From OLB4 sp002050165 (lineage in GTDB: Bacteria; Bacteroidota; Ignavibacteria; Tepidaquicellales; Tepidaquicellaceae): a stretch of 64,000 nucleotides of DNA. The stretch lies in assembly GCA_030263475.1 (NCBI GenBank), contig SZPC01000011.1:1-64000 (forward strand), in the 5' to 3' direction. Below the pieces are notes generated by a model, which did not search any database, was not told the DNA's origin, and saw only the letters and a list, made by a program, of their open reading frames with translations. This document shows, piece after piece, positions 34,931 through 44,903 of the stretch (positions are counted from its first letter, which is position 1; each line of letters opens with the position of its first letter). A program made the translations under genes and the position numbers.

Positions 34931-37900
34931 ATGCACGAAATTAACAAACTCCTCGAAAAAAGAATACTGATTTTAGACGGTGCGATGGGGACAATGATTC
35001 AACGTCACTCGTTAAGTGAAGATGATTTCAGAGGAGACAAGTTTAAAAGCCACTCTCACCCGCTAAAAGGAAATAACGATCTTTTATCCATTACTAAACC
35101 AAATATAATAAAAGATATCCATGCGCAATATCTCGAAGCAGGTGCTGATATTATTGAAACCAACACGTTCTCTTCAACTTCAATTGCACAGGCAGATTAC
35201 AAGCTTTCATCACTGGTTTATGATCTGAATTACCAATCAGCAAAAATTGCCAAAGAAGTTGCAAAGATTTTTACAGATAAATCTCCACAAAAACCGAGAT
35301 TCGTTGCAGGCGCAATGGGTCCGACTAATAAAACTGCCTCAATTTCTCCCGACGTTAATGACCCTTCAAAGCGTGGAACAACATTCGACGAACTGCGCGA
35401 TGCATACTATGAACAAGCAGTCGCATTGATTGACGGTGGCGTGGACATTTTACTTGTCGAGACAATATTTGACACGCTTAACGCAAAAGCAGCATTGTTT
35501 GCAATTCAGCATTTACTAAGTGAGAGGAATCTAAAAGTTCCTATTATGGTATCAGGGACCATTACAGATGCGAGCGGCAGGACTTTGTCAGGTCAGACAG
35601 TTGAAGCTTTTTTGTATTCGATGATGCATGTTGATTTATTGAGCATTGGATTTAATTGTGCACTTGGTGCCAAATTGCTTCGACCACATATTGTTGAGAT
35701 TTCTGACAAAGCACCTTTTTTCATCAGCGCTTATCCAAATGCCGGGTTACCGAATGAGTTCGGCGAATATGATGAAACCCCAGAAACTACTGCTGCTCAA
35801 ATCAAGGAATATCTTGAAGAAGGTATCGTGAATCTCATCGGAGGGTGTTGCGGTACTACACCTGCCCATATAAAAGAGCTTGCAAATCTGGCAAAAAACT
35901 ATGCACCACGAAAAATCCCGGTTAGAGAGAGGCTCCCGAAGTTCAGCGGACTTGATGGTGTAACAATTTTTAAAGGGTCGAATTTTGTAAACGTAGGCGA
36001 GCGAACAAATGTTACCGGTTCATCTGTTTTTAAACGGTTAATTAAGGAAGAGAAGTTCGAAGAGGCATTGACGATAGCTCGCGATCAGGTAGATGGCGGT
36101 GCGCAGATAATAGATGTGAATATGGATGAAGGTATGATTGATTCTGAAGAAGTAATGGTAAAGTTTCTGAATTTGATAGGATCTGAACCGGATATATCAA
36201 AACTACCGATCATGCTTGATTCTTCGAAATGGTCAGTTATTGAAGCCGGATTGAAATGTATACAGGGAAAGGGAATTGTAAATTCGATTTCTTTAAAGGA
36301 AGGTGAGGAAAAGTTTATTGAATTAGCGACAAAAGTTAAGATGTACGGTGCCGCTGTGATAGTTATGGCGTTTGATGAGAAAGGTCAGGCTGATACTTTT
36401 GAAAGGAAAATTGAAGTTTGCAAAAGAGCTTATGATATACTCACTCAAAAGGTTGGTTACAATCCCGAAGATATAATTTTCGATCCGAATATTCTTACCG
36501 TTGCAACCGGAATTGAGGAACACAATAATTACGCAGTTGATTACATTAACGCCGTAAGATGGATAAAAGAGAATTTGCCAGGTGCGCTTACAAGCGGTGG
36601 AGTAAGCAATATTTCATTTTCATTCAGGGGAAACAATGTCGTTAGAGAAGCGATGCATTCCGTATTGTTGTATCATGCGATAGAAGCCGGTCTTGATATG
36701 GGAATTGTAAATCCCGGGATGTTACAGGTGTATGAAGAAATTCCGAAAGATTTGTTGGAGCGGGTTGAAGATGTATTGTTGAATAAACGCTCTGATGCAA
36801 CTGAACGGTTACTTGAATTTGCAGAATCAGTTAGAGGCGAATCAAAAACACGGGTAAAGGACGAAAGCTGGCGAAAACTTGCGGTGAATCAAAGACTTTC
36901 TCATGCTTTGATAAACGGTATAGTAGAATATATCGAAGATGATACCGAAGAAGCCAGAACCCAATTTGATAAGCCACTTCAAGTAATTGAAGGACCGCTA
37001 ATGGATGGAATGAATGTGGTTGGTGATTTGTTTGGCTCAGGAAAAATGTTTCTCCCACAGGTAGTAAAAAGCGCAAGGGTAATGAAGAAAGCTGTTGCCT
37101 ATCTGCTCCCATATATTGAAGCGCAAAAAGATGAGTCGTCATTATCCAAAGGTAAAATTTTGCTGGCAACAGTTAAAGGTGACGTTCACGATATAGGGAA
37201 AAATATCGTCGGAGTTGTACTCGGTTGTAATAATTACGATGTTATTGATCTCGGGGTGATGGTTCCGTCCGAAAAAATTCTTGATGAAGCGAGGAAAAAT
37301 AATGTTGATATAATCGGGTTAAGTGGTTTAATTACTCCGTCACTTGATGAAATGATCCATATTGCAAAAGAAATGGAACGTGAAGAGTTTGATGTACCTC
37401 TTCTCATAGGCGGTGCTACTACATCAAAGATACATTCGGCGGTTAAGATCTCACCAAATTACAGTAGGTCTCAGGTTGTTCATGTCATGGACGCATCAAG
37501 GTCTGTAACTACTGTAAGCGATTTGCTCGGAGAAAACCGGGATACTTTTATTGAAAAAGTTCGCTCGGAATATAAAAATATCCGCGAACGATACAGTAAA
37601 ACCAGAAGTGAGAAAACTTATATCAGTTATGAAGCCGCCTTAAAGAATCGTTTCAGAATAAATCTTGATGAGGATAATTTCACTAAACCTGAATTCACGG
37701 GGGTAAAAAAATTTAAAGATTATCCTTTAAATGAAATCCGGAATTTCCTGGATTGGTCACCGTTTTTCTGGACATGGGAGCTATCGGGGAAATATCCGGC
37801 AATATTAGACGATGAGAAATTCGGTAAGCAGGCGAGGAATTTATTTAATGATGCAAATGAAATGCTCGATATGATAATTAACGAAAAATGGCTCACAGCT

Positions 37901-38596
37901 AATTCGGTAATATGCTTTATGCCGGCTAATTCAGAAGGTGATGATATTATATTATTCGATGATGACTCCAGGTCTAAAGCAATTGGAACAATACACTGTT
38001 TAAGACAGCAGAACAAAAAATCTGCAGGTTTGTCAAATTTTTCCCTTGCAGATTTCATTGCACCGATTGATTCAGGTGTGAAGGATTACATTGGTGGTTT
38101 TGTTGTAACTACGGGTATCGGAATCGAAGAAAAACTCGAGGAGTTCAAGCTTCAACACGACGATTACAATTCTATTCTATTAAAAGCGCTCGCTGACCGG
38201 CTTGCAGAAGCTTTTGCGGAGTTAATGCACTCAAGGGTTAGAAATGAGTTCTGGGGATATGCTAAGGGTGAAAACTTTTCCAATGAAGAATTGATACTTG
38301 AGAAATATCGTGGGATAAGACCTGCACCGGGATATCCCGCCTGCCCTGACCACAATCAAAAGCGGATATTGTTTGAAATGTTGAAGGAAACGGATTCATG
38401 CGGAGTCAAGCTTACCGATGCGCTTGCTATGTACCCGGCTTCATCTGTAAGCGGATTTTATTTTGCACACCCTGAAGCAAAATATTTCGGGCTCGGAAAA
38501 ATTGGAAAGGATCAGGTGGAAAACTATGCGAAACGTAAAGGTTTAAGTGTTACGGAAGTTGAAAGATGGCTCGCACCGGCTTTGAATTATAAATAA
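34931..38596 (+). CDS. metH: cobalamin-dependent methionine synthase MetH
   Basis: 1221 residues, full length. Homocysteine-binding barrel (~1-330) with zinc ligands including C306 and C307 in GGCCGTTP; methyltetrahydrofolate domain (~345-620, NVGERTNVTGS); cap and B12 domain with DVHDIG (D751, H753, G756), where the histidine coordinates cobalt; C-terminal SAM-dependent activation domain (GIRPAPGYPACPDH). It methylates homocysteine to methionine. It stands alone between two non-coding gaps, under a SAM riboswitch, so the cell depends on acquired or made cobalamin for this reaction. Confidence 0.97.
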   Translation: MHEINKLLEKRILILDGAMGTMIQRHSLSEDDFRGDKFKSHSHPLKGNNDLLSITKPNIIKDIHAQYLEAGADIIETNTFSSTSIAQADYKLSSLVYDLNYQSAKIAKEVAKIFTDKSPQKPRFVAGAMGPTNKTASISPDVNDPSKRGTTFDELRDAYYEQAVALIDGGVDILLVETIFDTLNAKAALFAIQHLLSERNLKVPIMVSGTITDASGRTLSGQTVEAFLYSMMHVDLLSIGFNCALGAKLLRPHIVEISDKAPFFISAYPNAGLPNEFGEYDETPETTAAQIKEYLEEGIVNLIGGCCGTTPAHIKELANLAKNYAPRKIPVRERLPKFSGLDGVTIFKGSNFVNVGERTNVTGSSVFKRLIKEEKFEEALTIARDQVDGGAQIIDVNMDEGMIDSEEVMVKFLNLIGSEPDISKLPIMLDSSKWSVIEAGLKCIQGKGIVNSISLKEGEEKFIELATKVKMYGAAVIVMAFDEKGQADTFERKIEVCKRAYDILTQKVGYNPEDIIFDPNILTVATGIEEHNNYAVDYINAVRWIKENLPGALTSGGVSNISFSFRGNNVVREAMHSVLLYHAIEAGLDMGIVNPGMLQVYEEIPKDLLERVEDVLLNKRSDATERLLEFAESVRGESKTRVKDESWRKLAVNQRLSHALINGIVEYIEDDTEEARTQFDKPLQVIEGPLMDGMNVVGDLFGSGKMFLPQVVKSARVMKKAVAYLLPYIEAQKDESSLSKGKILLATVKGDVHDIGKNIVGVVLGCNNYDVIDLGVMVPSEKILDEARKNNVDIIGLSGLITPSLDEMIHIAKEMEREEFDVPLLIGGATTSKIHSAVKISPNYSRSQVVHVMDASRSVTTVSDLLGENRDTFIEKVRSEYKNIRERYSKTRSEKTYISYEAALKNRFRINLDEDNFTKPEFTGVKKFKDYPLNEIRNFLDWSPFFWTWELSGKYPAILDDEKFGKQARNLFNDANEMLDMIINEKWLTANSVICFMPANSEGDDIILFDDDSRSKAIGTIHCLRQQNKKSAGLSNFSLADFIAPIDSGVKDYIGGFVVTTGIGIEEKLEEFKLQHDDYNSILLKALADRLAEAFAELMHSRVRNEFWGYAKGENFSNEELILEKYRGIRPAPGYPACPDHNQKRILFEMLKETDSCGVKLTDALAMYPASSVSGFYFAHPEAKYFGLGKIGKDQVENYAKRKGLSVTEVERWLAPALNYK

Positions 38597-38692
38597 ATAT
38601 ATAATGCATTCTCAAAATCTGATTAAAAGCTCCCGTGAGAGTATTAACTCATAGTCGGGCGATGGTTTGTAAATATGTTTTCGCTATCGTGG

Positions 38693-38724
38693 TTGCTTTT
38701 GTTAGGGAAATGTTTTTACTTTAA
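38693..38724 (+). promoter_or_regulatory. weak candidate promoter before the beta-barrel-like gene
   Basis: TTGCTT (38693-38698), 18 bp, TACTTTAA (38717-38724). It is close to the TTG-N20-TAnnTT form used elsewhere in the window but with one extra base in the spacer. The 170-bp gap after metH also holds an interrupted inverted repeat (CCCGTGAG ... CTCA ... CGGG, 38632-38659) without a U-tract. Confidence 0.28.
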
Positions 38725-38766
38725 AGACACGCTTAATTTTTATAGCTTGCTTAAATTTTTTTATGT

Positions 38767-39498
38767 ATGAATAAGTCGAAGATTGTTATCACATTCTTAA
38801 TTTGGATTCTTTTATCACAAATCGCAAATGCTCAATTCGTAAGTAGATTTTCAATATTCGGGGGATTTACTGCCGGCTGGTATATCCCCGATATCAGTAC
38901 GATTAACACGGAACTTAATAAAGCAGGGATTCCTTCCCTCAATACAGATGGCGCAGTAACACTCGGTGGACACGGCTATCTGGATGTTCCGAAAGTTACG
39001 GGATTACGACTTGGTTATATGGGAACAGGATTTACTCTAAATTCAAATCAAGTTTCATCCGGAAACCTGAAGAAAAAAGCATCCCTGGTTTATAGGATGG
39101 GTGGATTGAGTGCGGAATATGTATCACTATTGGGAAAGTATTTTGATTTTACATTTGGATCAAATTTCGGGATGGGTTCATATACGGTGAAGCTTTTCCA
39201 GATTGATCCTAATTACGGGAACTGGAATACTGTTTTCGGTGAAATCGGTAGTAATGGCAGCAGCCAGACGATTTCAAGAAATCTCAGACAAACATTTTAT
39301 ACAATACAACCGAAAGTTGGAATAGGCTTCCAGGCAAAGTCTTTTCTGTATTTTAAGTTCAATACCGGTTATTCGTTCACTTTTGATTCCGGTTGGGAGG
39401 ATGAAAATGGAATAGAACTTACTAACGTTCCGGGTAACATTAAAGCTAATGGATTCTTTACGGATTTAAGTGTGAACCTGGGGTTATTCTTCAGATAA
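38767..39498 (+). CDS. outer-membrane beta-barrel-like protein, function unknown
   Basis: 243 residues with a clear signal peptide (MNKSKIVITFLIWILLSQIANAQ, cleavage after ~22, common AQF end). The mature part is rich in alternating polar/aromatic strands and ends with SVNLGLFFR, a terminal phenylalanine-containing strand as in outer-membrane barrels. No named family is recognised. It lies 9 bp upstream of rfbB, so the two may be co-transcribed, but no functional link is evident. Confidence 0.75.
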   Translation: MNKSKIVITFLIWILLSQIANAQFVSRFSIFGGFTAGWYIPDISTINTELNKAGIPSLNTDGAVTLGGHGYLDVPKVTGLRLGYMGTGFTLNSNQVSSGNLKKKASLVYRMGGLSAEYVSLLGKYFDFTFGSNFGMGSYTVKLFQIDPNYGNWNTVFGEIGSNGSSQTISRNLRQTFYTIQPKVGIGFQAKSFLYFKFNTGYSFTFDSGWEDENGIELTNVPGNIKANGFFTDLSVNLGLFFR

Positions 39499-39507
39499 AA
39501 ACTAATT

Positions 39508-40539
39508 ATGAAAAATATCTTAGTAACAGGTGGAGCCGGATTTATTGGCAGTAATTTTGTCCGGTTTGTTTTAAAAAATACGGAGTACAAAGTAACAAAC
39601 TTCGATAAGCTCACGTATGCGGGCAATCTTGAAAATTTAATTGAGATAGAATCTAATCCAAATTATAAGTTCGTAAAAGGTGATATATGCGACTCCGCCG
39701 CTGTTGAAAAGACAATGGTTCAAAACGATATTGACACAATTGTAAACTTTGCTGCTGAATCACATGTTGACCGAAGTATTCTTGGGTCAAAGGATTTTAT
39801 AATTACGAATGTTTTAGGTACACAGACTTTACTTGATGTATTCAAGAAGCTCGGTGGTGAAAGATTCCTTCAGGTATCAACTGATGAAGTTTATGGATCG
39901 CTGCCGGAAGATATGCCTGAGTTAAAGTTTACAGAGGAAACACCGGTAACTACCAACAGTCCGTATTCAGCAAGCAAGGCCGGCGCAGATTTGTTGTGTA
40001 ACGCATATTATCATACTCACGGATTACCGGTATTGATAACCCGCTGTTCAAATAATTACGGACCTTATCAGTTCCCGGAGAAATTGATTCCGCTCATGAT
40101 AGTAAAAGCTATGAATGATGAACACTTGCCGGTTTATGGTGACGGGAAAAATATTCGCGATTGGTTGTATGTTGATGACCACTGTTCTGCTATACTTGCA
40201 GTTCTCGAAAGAGGAAACCCGGGAGAAGTATATAACATCGGTGGTAATAACGAATGGTTTAATATTGACATAGTAAAGCTCATACTTGAAAAACTGGGAA
40301 GAAGTCAGGAGCTTATAACTTATGTGAAAGATCGCCCCGGACACGACCGGCGGTATGCAATTGATTCAGCAAAAATCACACGAGAACTTGGCTGGGAACC
40401 TGCATACCGGTTCCCGGAAGGAATAGAACATACAATAAAATGGTATCAGGAAAATGAGGATTGGTGGAGGAAAGTTATGAGCGGTGAATATGAAAAGTAT
40501 TACAAAGAAAATTATTCTTCAAAGGAAACACACCACTAA
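39508..40539 (+). CDS. rfbB: dTDP-glucose 4,6-dehydratase RfbB
   Basis: 343 residues, extended SDR. NAD-binding GGAGFIGSNFVRF at the N-terminus, STDEVYGS, catalytic YSASK (Tyr-x-x-x-Lys), and C-terminal DRPGHDRRYAID, a signature of the dTDP-glucose dehydratases. It makes dTDP-4-keto-6-deoxyglucose for rhamnose and other surface sugars. The other rml genes are not adjacent here. Confidence 0.93.
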   Translation: MKNILVTGGAGFIGSNFVRFVLKNTEYKVTNFDKLTYAGNLENLIEIESNPNYKFVKGDICDSAAVEKTMVQNDIDTIVNFAAESHVDRSILGSKDFIITNVLGTQTLLDVFKKLGGERFLQVSTDEVYGSLPEDMPELKFTEETPVTTNSPYSASKAGADLLCNAYYHTHGLPVLITRCSNNYGPYQFPEKLIPLMIVKAMNDEHLPVYGDGKNIRDWLYVDDHCSAILAVLERGNPGEVYNIGGNNEWFNIDIVKLILEKLGRSQELITYVKDRPGHDRRYAIDSAKITRELGWEPAYRFPEGIEHTIKWYQENEDWWRKVMSGEYEKYYKENYSSKETHH

Positions 40540-40570
40540 ACCATTCCGGTCAGGCTATAAATCTTAATGG

Positions 40571-40602
40571 TTTGAAAATAAAAATCAGCAACGGTAACTT
40601 AA
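40571..40602 (+). promoter_or_regulatory. candidate promoter of the Gld-like ABC operon
   Basis: TTTG (40571-40574), 20 bp, TAACTTAA (40595-40602), 18 bp before the ATG. The TTTG overlaps the 3' arm of an 8-bp inverted repeat (AAACCATT at 40538, AATGGTTT at 40566) that may act as a weak end signal for rfbB. Confidence 0.4.
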
Positions 40603-40620
40603 AGGTTTGAATTTTAAATT

Positions 40621-41562
40621 ATGTCAATCAAAGTAGAAAATTTAACTAAGTATTACGGGAACCATCCGGCGGTAAAGAATATTTCGTTCGAGATTAATAC
40701 CGGCGAAATAGTCGGTTTTCTCGGACCGAACGGTGCGGGAAAATCTACAACCATGAAGATGATTACAACTTATCTCACACCCACTGAAGGTAAAATTTCT
40801 GTAGAGGGAAACGATACTGAAAATGATCCTAAAATTGTCCGGGCGAAGATAGGTTACTTACCTGAGCAGAATCCGTTGTATTTGGATATGAACGTTTTAG
40901 ATTATCTTAAATATGCTGCGAAATTGGAATCGGTTCCTAAAGAGAAAATAAGTTCAGCTCTGAACAGGATAATTAAAGATTGTGGACTGGAAGAGGTTAA
41001 ACACATGGATATAGGTCAACTTTCGAAAGGTTATAGACAGAGGGTTGGATTAGCGCAGGCAATGATTCATGACCCTGACGTTTTGATCCTTGATGAACCA
41101 ACTTCCGGACTTGACCCCAATCAAATAATTGAAATCCGAAATTTAATTAAAAGACTCGGTAAGCAAAAAACATTGATACTTTCAACTCATATACTTCAGG
41201 AAGTACAGGCTGTTTGTGACCGGGTACTAATTATAAACAAAGGTGAAATTGTTGCAGACGGTTCACCGGATGAACTTCAGAAAAAATTCCAAGGGCAGGT
41301 ATTGATTAAACTTACGGTGAAAAAAGGAGGAGAGTTGAACGGGAAATTTGAAAGTGAGATTAAAAGTATTCCGGGAATTGAAAAAATATCGCAAGTATCG
41401 GAAGACGAAAAACAACTACGTTACGAAATATTAGCTTCAAAAGGTTCTGATTTGAGAGAGGCAATATTTAATAAATTAGTTGAGAAAAAATTAACCTTGC
41501 TTGAGCTTTATCAGGAAACTACTTCGCTTGAGGACATTTTCCGTGAACTTACAATAAAATAA
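40621..41562 (+). CDS. ABC transporter ATP-binding protein, GldA-like
   Basis: 313 residues. Walker A GPNGAGKSTT, Q-loop PEQNPLY, signature LSKGYRQRVG, Walker B VLILDEPTSGLDP and switch H in LSTHIL. It has a ~75-residue C-terminal extension like GldA and other ABC-2 ATPases. With the next three genes it forms a GldA/F/G-type module. In gliding Bacteroidota GldAFG is needed for gliding, but homologues are widespread in non-gliders, so motility should not be assumed. Confidence 0.9.
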   Translation: MSIKVENLTKYYGNHPAVKNISFEINTGEIVGFLGPNGAGKSTTMKMITTYLTPTEGKISVEGNDTENDPKIVRAKIGYLPEQNPLYLDMNVLDYLKYAAKLESVPKEKISSALNRIIKDCGLEEVKHMDIGQLSKGYRQRVGLAQAMIHDPDVLILDEPTSGLDPNQIIEIRNLIKRLGKQKTLILSTHILQEVQAVCDRVLIINKGEIVADGSPDELQKKFQGQVLIKLTVKKGGELNGKFESEIKSIPGIEKISQVSEDEKQLRYEILASKGSDLREAIFNKLVEKKLTLLELYQETTSLEDIFRELTIK

Positions 41563-41569
41563 ACTTCAG

Positions 41570-42277
41570 ATGCAGAATATTTTAACAATAACGACTAAAG
41601 AACTTAGATCCTTTTTTACATCTCCGGTGGCGTATATAATAATCGTAGTCTTTCTTGCTATTACCGGTTGGTTTTTTACTAGCACTCTTTTCGTTGGCGG
41701 ATTTGTAACAATGCGCGGCGTACTTGATATGATCCCTTTTATTTATTTATTCTTTATTCCTGCGATATCTATGAGAACTCTATCTGAGGAAAAAAAATCA
41801 GGTACAATTGAACTTCTTCTGACAAAACCAATATCAGATGTTGATATAATTTTAGGGAAATTTTTCTCTGTATTAACCCTCGCGATAATTACTTTATTAC
41901 CAACAATCGTTTACGTCATAATGCTAACAATGTTAGGCCCGATTGATCCCGGTGCAATTTTCTCTGCGTACATTGGATTAATCCTGATGTCGGCGCTTTA
42001 CATTAGCATCGGAATATTTTCATCATCTCTTACGGAAAATCAGGTTGTAGCCTTTATTATTAGTTTCCTTTTTGTGTTCATTCTGTTTATGCTGAATAAA
42101 GTGTTAATCTTTCTTCCGACAAGCTTAGCTACCATTTTGGAATATATTGGAACGGATTACCATTTCTCCAGCATAGCAAGAGGTGTGATAGACTCACGGG
42201 ATATTATTTATTACTTAAGCGGAATTTCAATTTTTTTGTTGCTAACAAAGCTTTCACTTGAAAGCAGGAAATGGTAA
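41570..42277 (+). CDS. ABC-2 type permease, GldF-like
   Basis: 235 residues with six predicted membrane helices. N-terminal TKELRSFFTSPVAYIIIVVF and LSEEKKSGTIELLLTKPIS are the usual ABC-2/GldF motifs. It begins 7 bp after the ATPase gene and forms the membrane part of the putative transporter. Confidence 0.88.
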   Translation: MQNILTITTKELRSFFTSPVAYIIIVVFLAITGWFFTSTLFVGGFVTMRGVLDMIPFIYLFFIPAISMRTLSEEKKSGTIELLLTKPISDVDIILGKFFSVLTLAIITLLPTIVYVIMLTMLGPIDPGAIFSAYIGLILMSALYISIGIFSSSLTENQVVAFIISFLFVFILFMLNKVLIFLPTSLATILEYIGTDYHFSSIARGVIDSRDIIYYLSGISIFLLLTKLSLESRKW

Positions 42278-42298
42278 AAATATTTAAAGAGTATTAGA

Positions 42299-43945
42299 AT
42301 GAAAAGAAAAGACCTTAAAAAGCAGACAATAATTAAAACAGCTCTGATAATCGGAATCATCGTGCTCCTTAATGTACTGGGGATGAGATTTTTTACAAGA
42401 GTTGATCTTACGAAGAATCAAACTTACACACTTTCGCAGGTTAGTAAAGATTTGGTAGGAAATCTACAGGACAATTTGGTTATTAAAGCATATTTTAGTG
42501 ATAACCTACCGGCACCATATAATAATTTAAGAAGACAAGTTCGGGATATACTTGACGATTATAGAACATATTCCAACGGTTATTTGAATTATGAATTTTA
42601 TAATCCTATTGGAGAATCCGGAGAAGCAGATTTACAAAAGGAAGCTCAGAAGTATGGCATTAACCCGGTTCAGGTTCAGGTTGTTGATAAGGATAAGCTT
42701 GAAGTGAAAAATGCTTTCCTTGGATTGGTACTTTTGTATGGCGGAAAGCAGGAAGCATTACCATTGATACAATCAATTGATAACTTTGAATTCGAACTGA
42801 CAACCGCAATATTACGGATTACAAACGAGAAACAGAAGAAAATAGGATATCTTCAAGGACAAGAAGAGTACGCAATAAATAGTTTCGAAACATTGAACTC
42901 GATTCTTACAAAACAGTATGAACTTGTACCTGTGAATGTATCATTGAATAACCCTGTCCCCGAAGATATCGAACTGTTAGTTGTTGCAGGTCCAAAGAAA
43001 GATTTTGAATTAGACAGAATGTATTTGATAGATCAGTACATCATGCGTGGCGGTAAAGTGATCTGGCTTTTAAATAAAGTAATACCAAATTTCCAACAAC
43101 AAGTAATCATTGGAGATCAGGTTAATTTAAATATCGAACAGATGATGCAACATTACGGTCTTAAGGTGAATATGAATTTAGTTCGCGATCTTCAATGTGC
43201 ACAGGTTACGGTACAATCTCCTATCGGCATTCCGATATCGGTAAATTATCCTTACTTCCCTCTTGTTACAAATATCAACCGTGATATTACAGCATTCAAT
43301 AATATAAAGAGCGTTACACTTTCATTTGCAAGCTCGGTCGATATTCCCTATGGAGAGAGCAAAGGGTTAAAAGTTACTAAACTGCTGTCATCTTCCGATA
43401 GGTCAGGAATTGCTGAAGGCTTTTTCGTTCTGAACTTGGAGCAATTCCAAAATTTAAATCAGAATGCAATTGATACCTTGTTTGATAAGGCTGATATTCC
43501 GGTTGGTGCAATTTATGAGGGGAATTTTACGAGTTATTTCGAGGGTAAACCGATCCCGCATGATACAGTACCCGGGTCCAGACAGGATACACTTGAGTTT
43601 ATGCCTCGGACATCAGCTGAAACTAAAATGATTGCAATTGGTGATGCGGAGTTTATCAATGAACAAAATAGACCACCAACGGAGAATTTTATTTTCTTCG
43701 CAAATATGGTTGACTATTTAATGGATGATGTAGGAATGAGCGATATAAGGAATAAGATAAGTTCAGAAGCTCCGATAGAAGAGGTAACTGATGAAACTAA
43801 AAATTTTATTAAGTATTTCTCATTAATTTTTCCACCGGCAGTTGTAATGTTGATAGGTTTATACATTTGGAACAAGAGAAGTACACGAAGGAGAAACTTG
43901 AAAACAGACTTTAAAGAAAAAGAAATTTCAAACGATGAAGAATAA
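42299..43945 (+). CDS. GldG-like ABC-type component
   Basis: 548 residues. N-terminal membrane helix (~12-30), a large extracytoplasmic domain starting RVDLTKNQTYTLSQVSKDL, as in GldG and other ABC-2-associated auxiliary proteins, and a C-terminal membrane helix (~508-528) followed by a basic/charged tail. The extracytoplasmic part contains GYLQGQEEYA and ELLVVAGPKKDFE motifs of the family. It overlaps the next gene by 11 bp. Confidence 0.85.
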   Translation: MKRKDLKKQTIIKTALIIGIIVLLNVLGMRFFTRVDLTKNQTYTLSQVSKDLVGNLQDNLVIKAYFSDNLPAPYNNLRRQVRDILDDYRTYSNGYLNYEFYNPIGESGEADLQKEAQKYGINPVQVQVVDKDKLEVKNAFLGLVLLYGGKQEALPLIQSIDNFEFELTTAILRITNEKQKKIGYLQGQEEYAINSFETLNSILTKQYELVPVNVSLNNPVPEDIELLVVAGPKKDFELDRMYLIDQYIMRGGKVIWLLNKVIPNFQQQVIIGDQVNLNIEQMMQHYGLKVNMNLVRDLQCAQVTVQSPIGIPISVNYPYFPLVTNINRDITAFNNIKSVTLSFASSVDIPYGESKGLKVTKLLSSSDRSGIAEGFFVLNLEQFQNLNQNAIDTLFDKADIPVGAIYEGNFTSYFEGKPIPHDTVPGSRQDTLEFMPRTSAETKMIAIGDAEFINEQNRPPTENFIFFANMVDYLMDDVGMSDIRNKISSEAPIEEVTDETKNFIKYFSLIFPPAVVMLIGLYIWNKRSTRRRNLKTDFKEKEISNDEE

Positions 43946-44852
43946 AAGCATATTAATTTATTCAGCAGTATTTGTAGTTCTTTTAATTCTTGTTTACTTC
44001 ATTGTAATTGACAGGGGCGGAAAAACTACTTCGTATTCGTTAGCGGAAAAATTATTTACAGTTGACTCTGCTTCGGTAACAAAAATTGAGTTTGAAGAAA
44101 AAGGGCAGAAGTATGTTTTCGAGCTTGTTGGAAATGAATGGAGGATGACCGAGCCGCTGAATAAAAAATTGGAGCAAAAATTTATACCAAGTTTACTATC
44201 GGATTTACAAAATTACAAAATTGAAAGTATAGTATCCGAAAATCCGTCAGCTCATGTTAATTTTGGTTTCATTGATACAAACGTCGTTCGGTTTAAAATA
44301 TTTAAACAGGGTGAGATGGTTGCGGACTTTGAGATTGGAAATGCATCAGAGGGAGCGGCGCAGACTTTTATAAAGCTCCCGGGTGATGAGAAAGTTTACC
44401 TTGCAAGTGGTTTTTTAAGGAACAATTTTGTCAGACAGGATGCAAATGACTGGCGCGATAAATCTATTTTCTCAATACCGGCAGTTGAAATTGAAAAAGT
44501 TGAATTTAATTTCCCCGACGAAAAATTTGATTTTACCTGGGATTCAACTGGAAATTATTATGTAGGCGGGGAACCGGCTGATACCGCTGCAGTTGATGGT
44601 TTCTTAAATTTAATGCAGAATTTCAACACTCAAACTTTCTGGGATGAACCGTTGAATGTGGACGAATCATTTAATTACAGGATAACTTTGTATCGGAAAG
44701 AGAAAGAACCGGTTACACTTTACTTGAAAAAACTCGACAATGAAACGGATATGTATCTTTTGAAAGTGTCTAACATTGATCAGGTGTTCAAGTTCAACTC
44801 GGCTTTAGCGAATAATCTTATTCACAAAAAAAATGATTATCTTGCAAAATAA
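43935..44852 (+). CDS. DUF4340-type membrane-anchored protein
   Basis: 305 residues: one N-terminal membrane helix (~5-24) and an extracytoplasmic region of repeated beta-rich units (SVTKIEFEEKGQKYVFELVGNEWRM; VEIEKVEFNFPDEKFDF), the pattern of DUF4340 proteins. It is the last gene of the GldA/F/G-like operon, overlapping it by 11 bp, so it is probably a periplasmic partner of that transporter. Biochemical function is unknown. Confidence 0.8.
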   Translation: MKNKSILIYSAVFVVLLILVYFIVIDRGGKTTSYSLAEKLFTVDSASVTKIEFEEKGQKYVFELVGNEWRMTEPLNKKLEQKFIPSLLSDLQNYKIESIVSENPSAHVNFGFIDTNVVRFKIFKQGEMVADFEIGNASEGAAQTFIKLPGDEKVYLASGFLRNNFVRQDANDWRDKSIFSIPAVEIEKVEFNFPDEKFDFTWDSTGNYYVGGEPADTAAVDGFLNLMQNFNTQTFWDEPLNVDESFNYRITLYRKEKEPVTLYLKKLDNETDMYLLKVSNIDQVFKFNSALANNLIHKKNDYLAK

Positions 44853-44903
44853 ACCTTCAGTATTATAAATTAAATTGTTAATTTTGACTAAAACGGATTA
44901 ACA

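Noticed and set aside
40538..40573. AAACCATT/AATGGTTT inverted repeat as the rfbB terminator
   Set aside because: Long 20-nt loop and no T-run; too weak to call as a separate feature.
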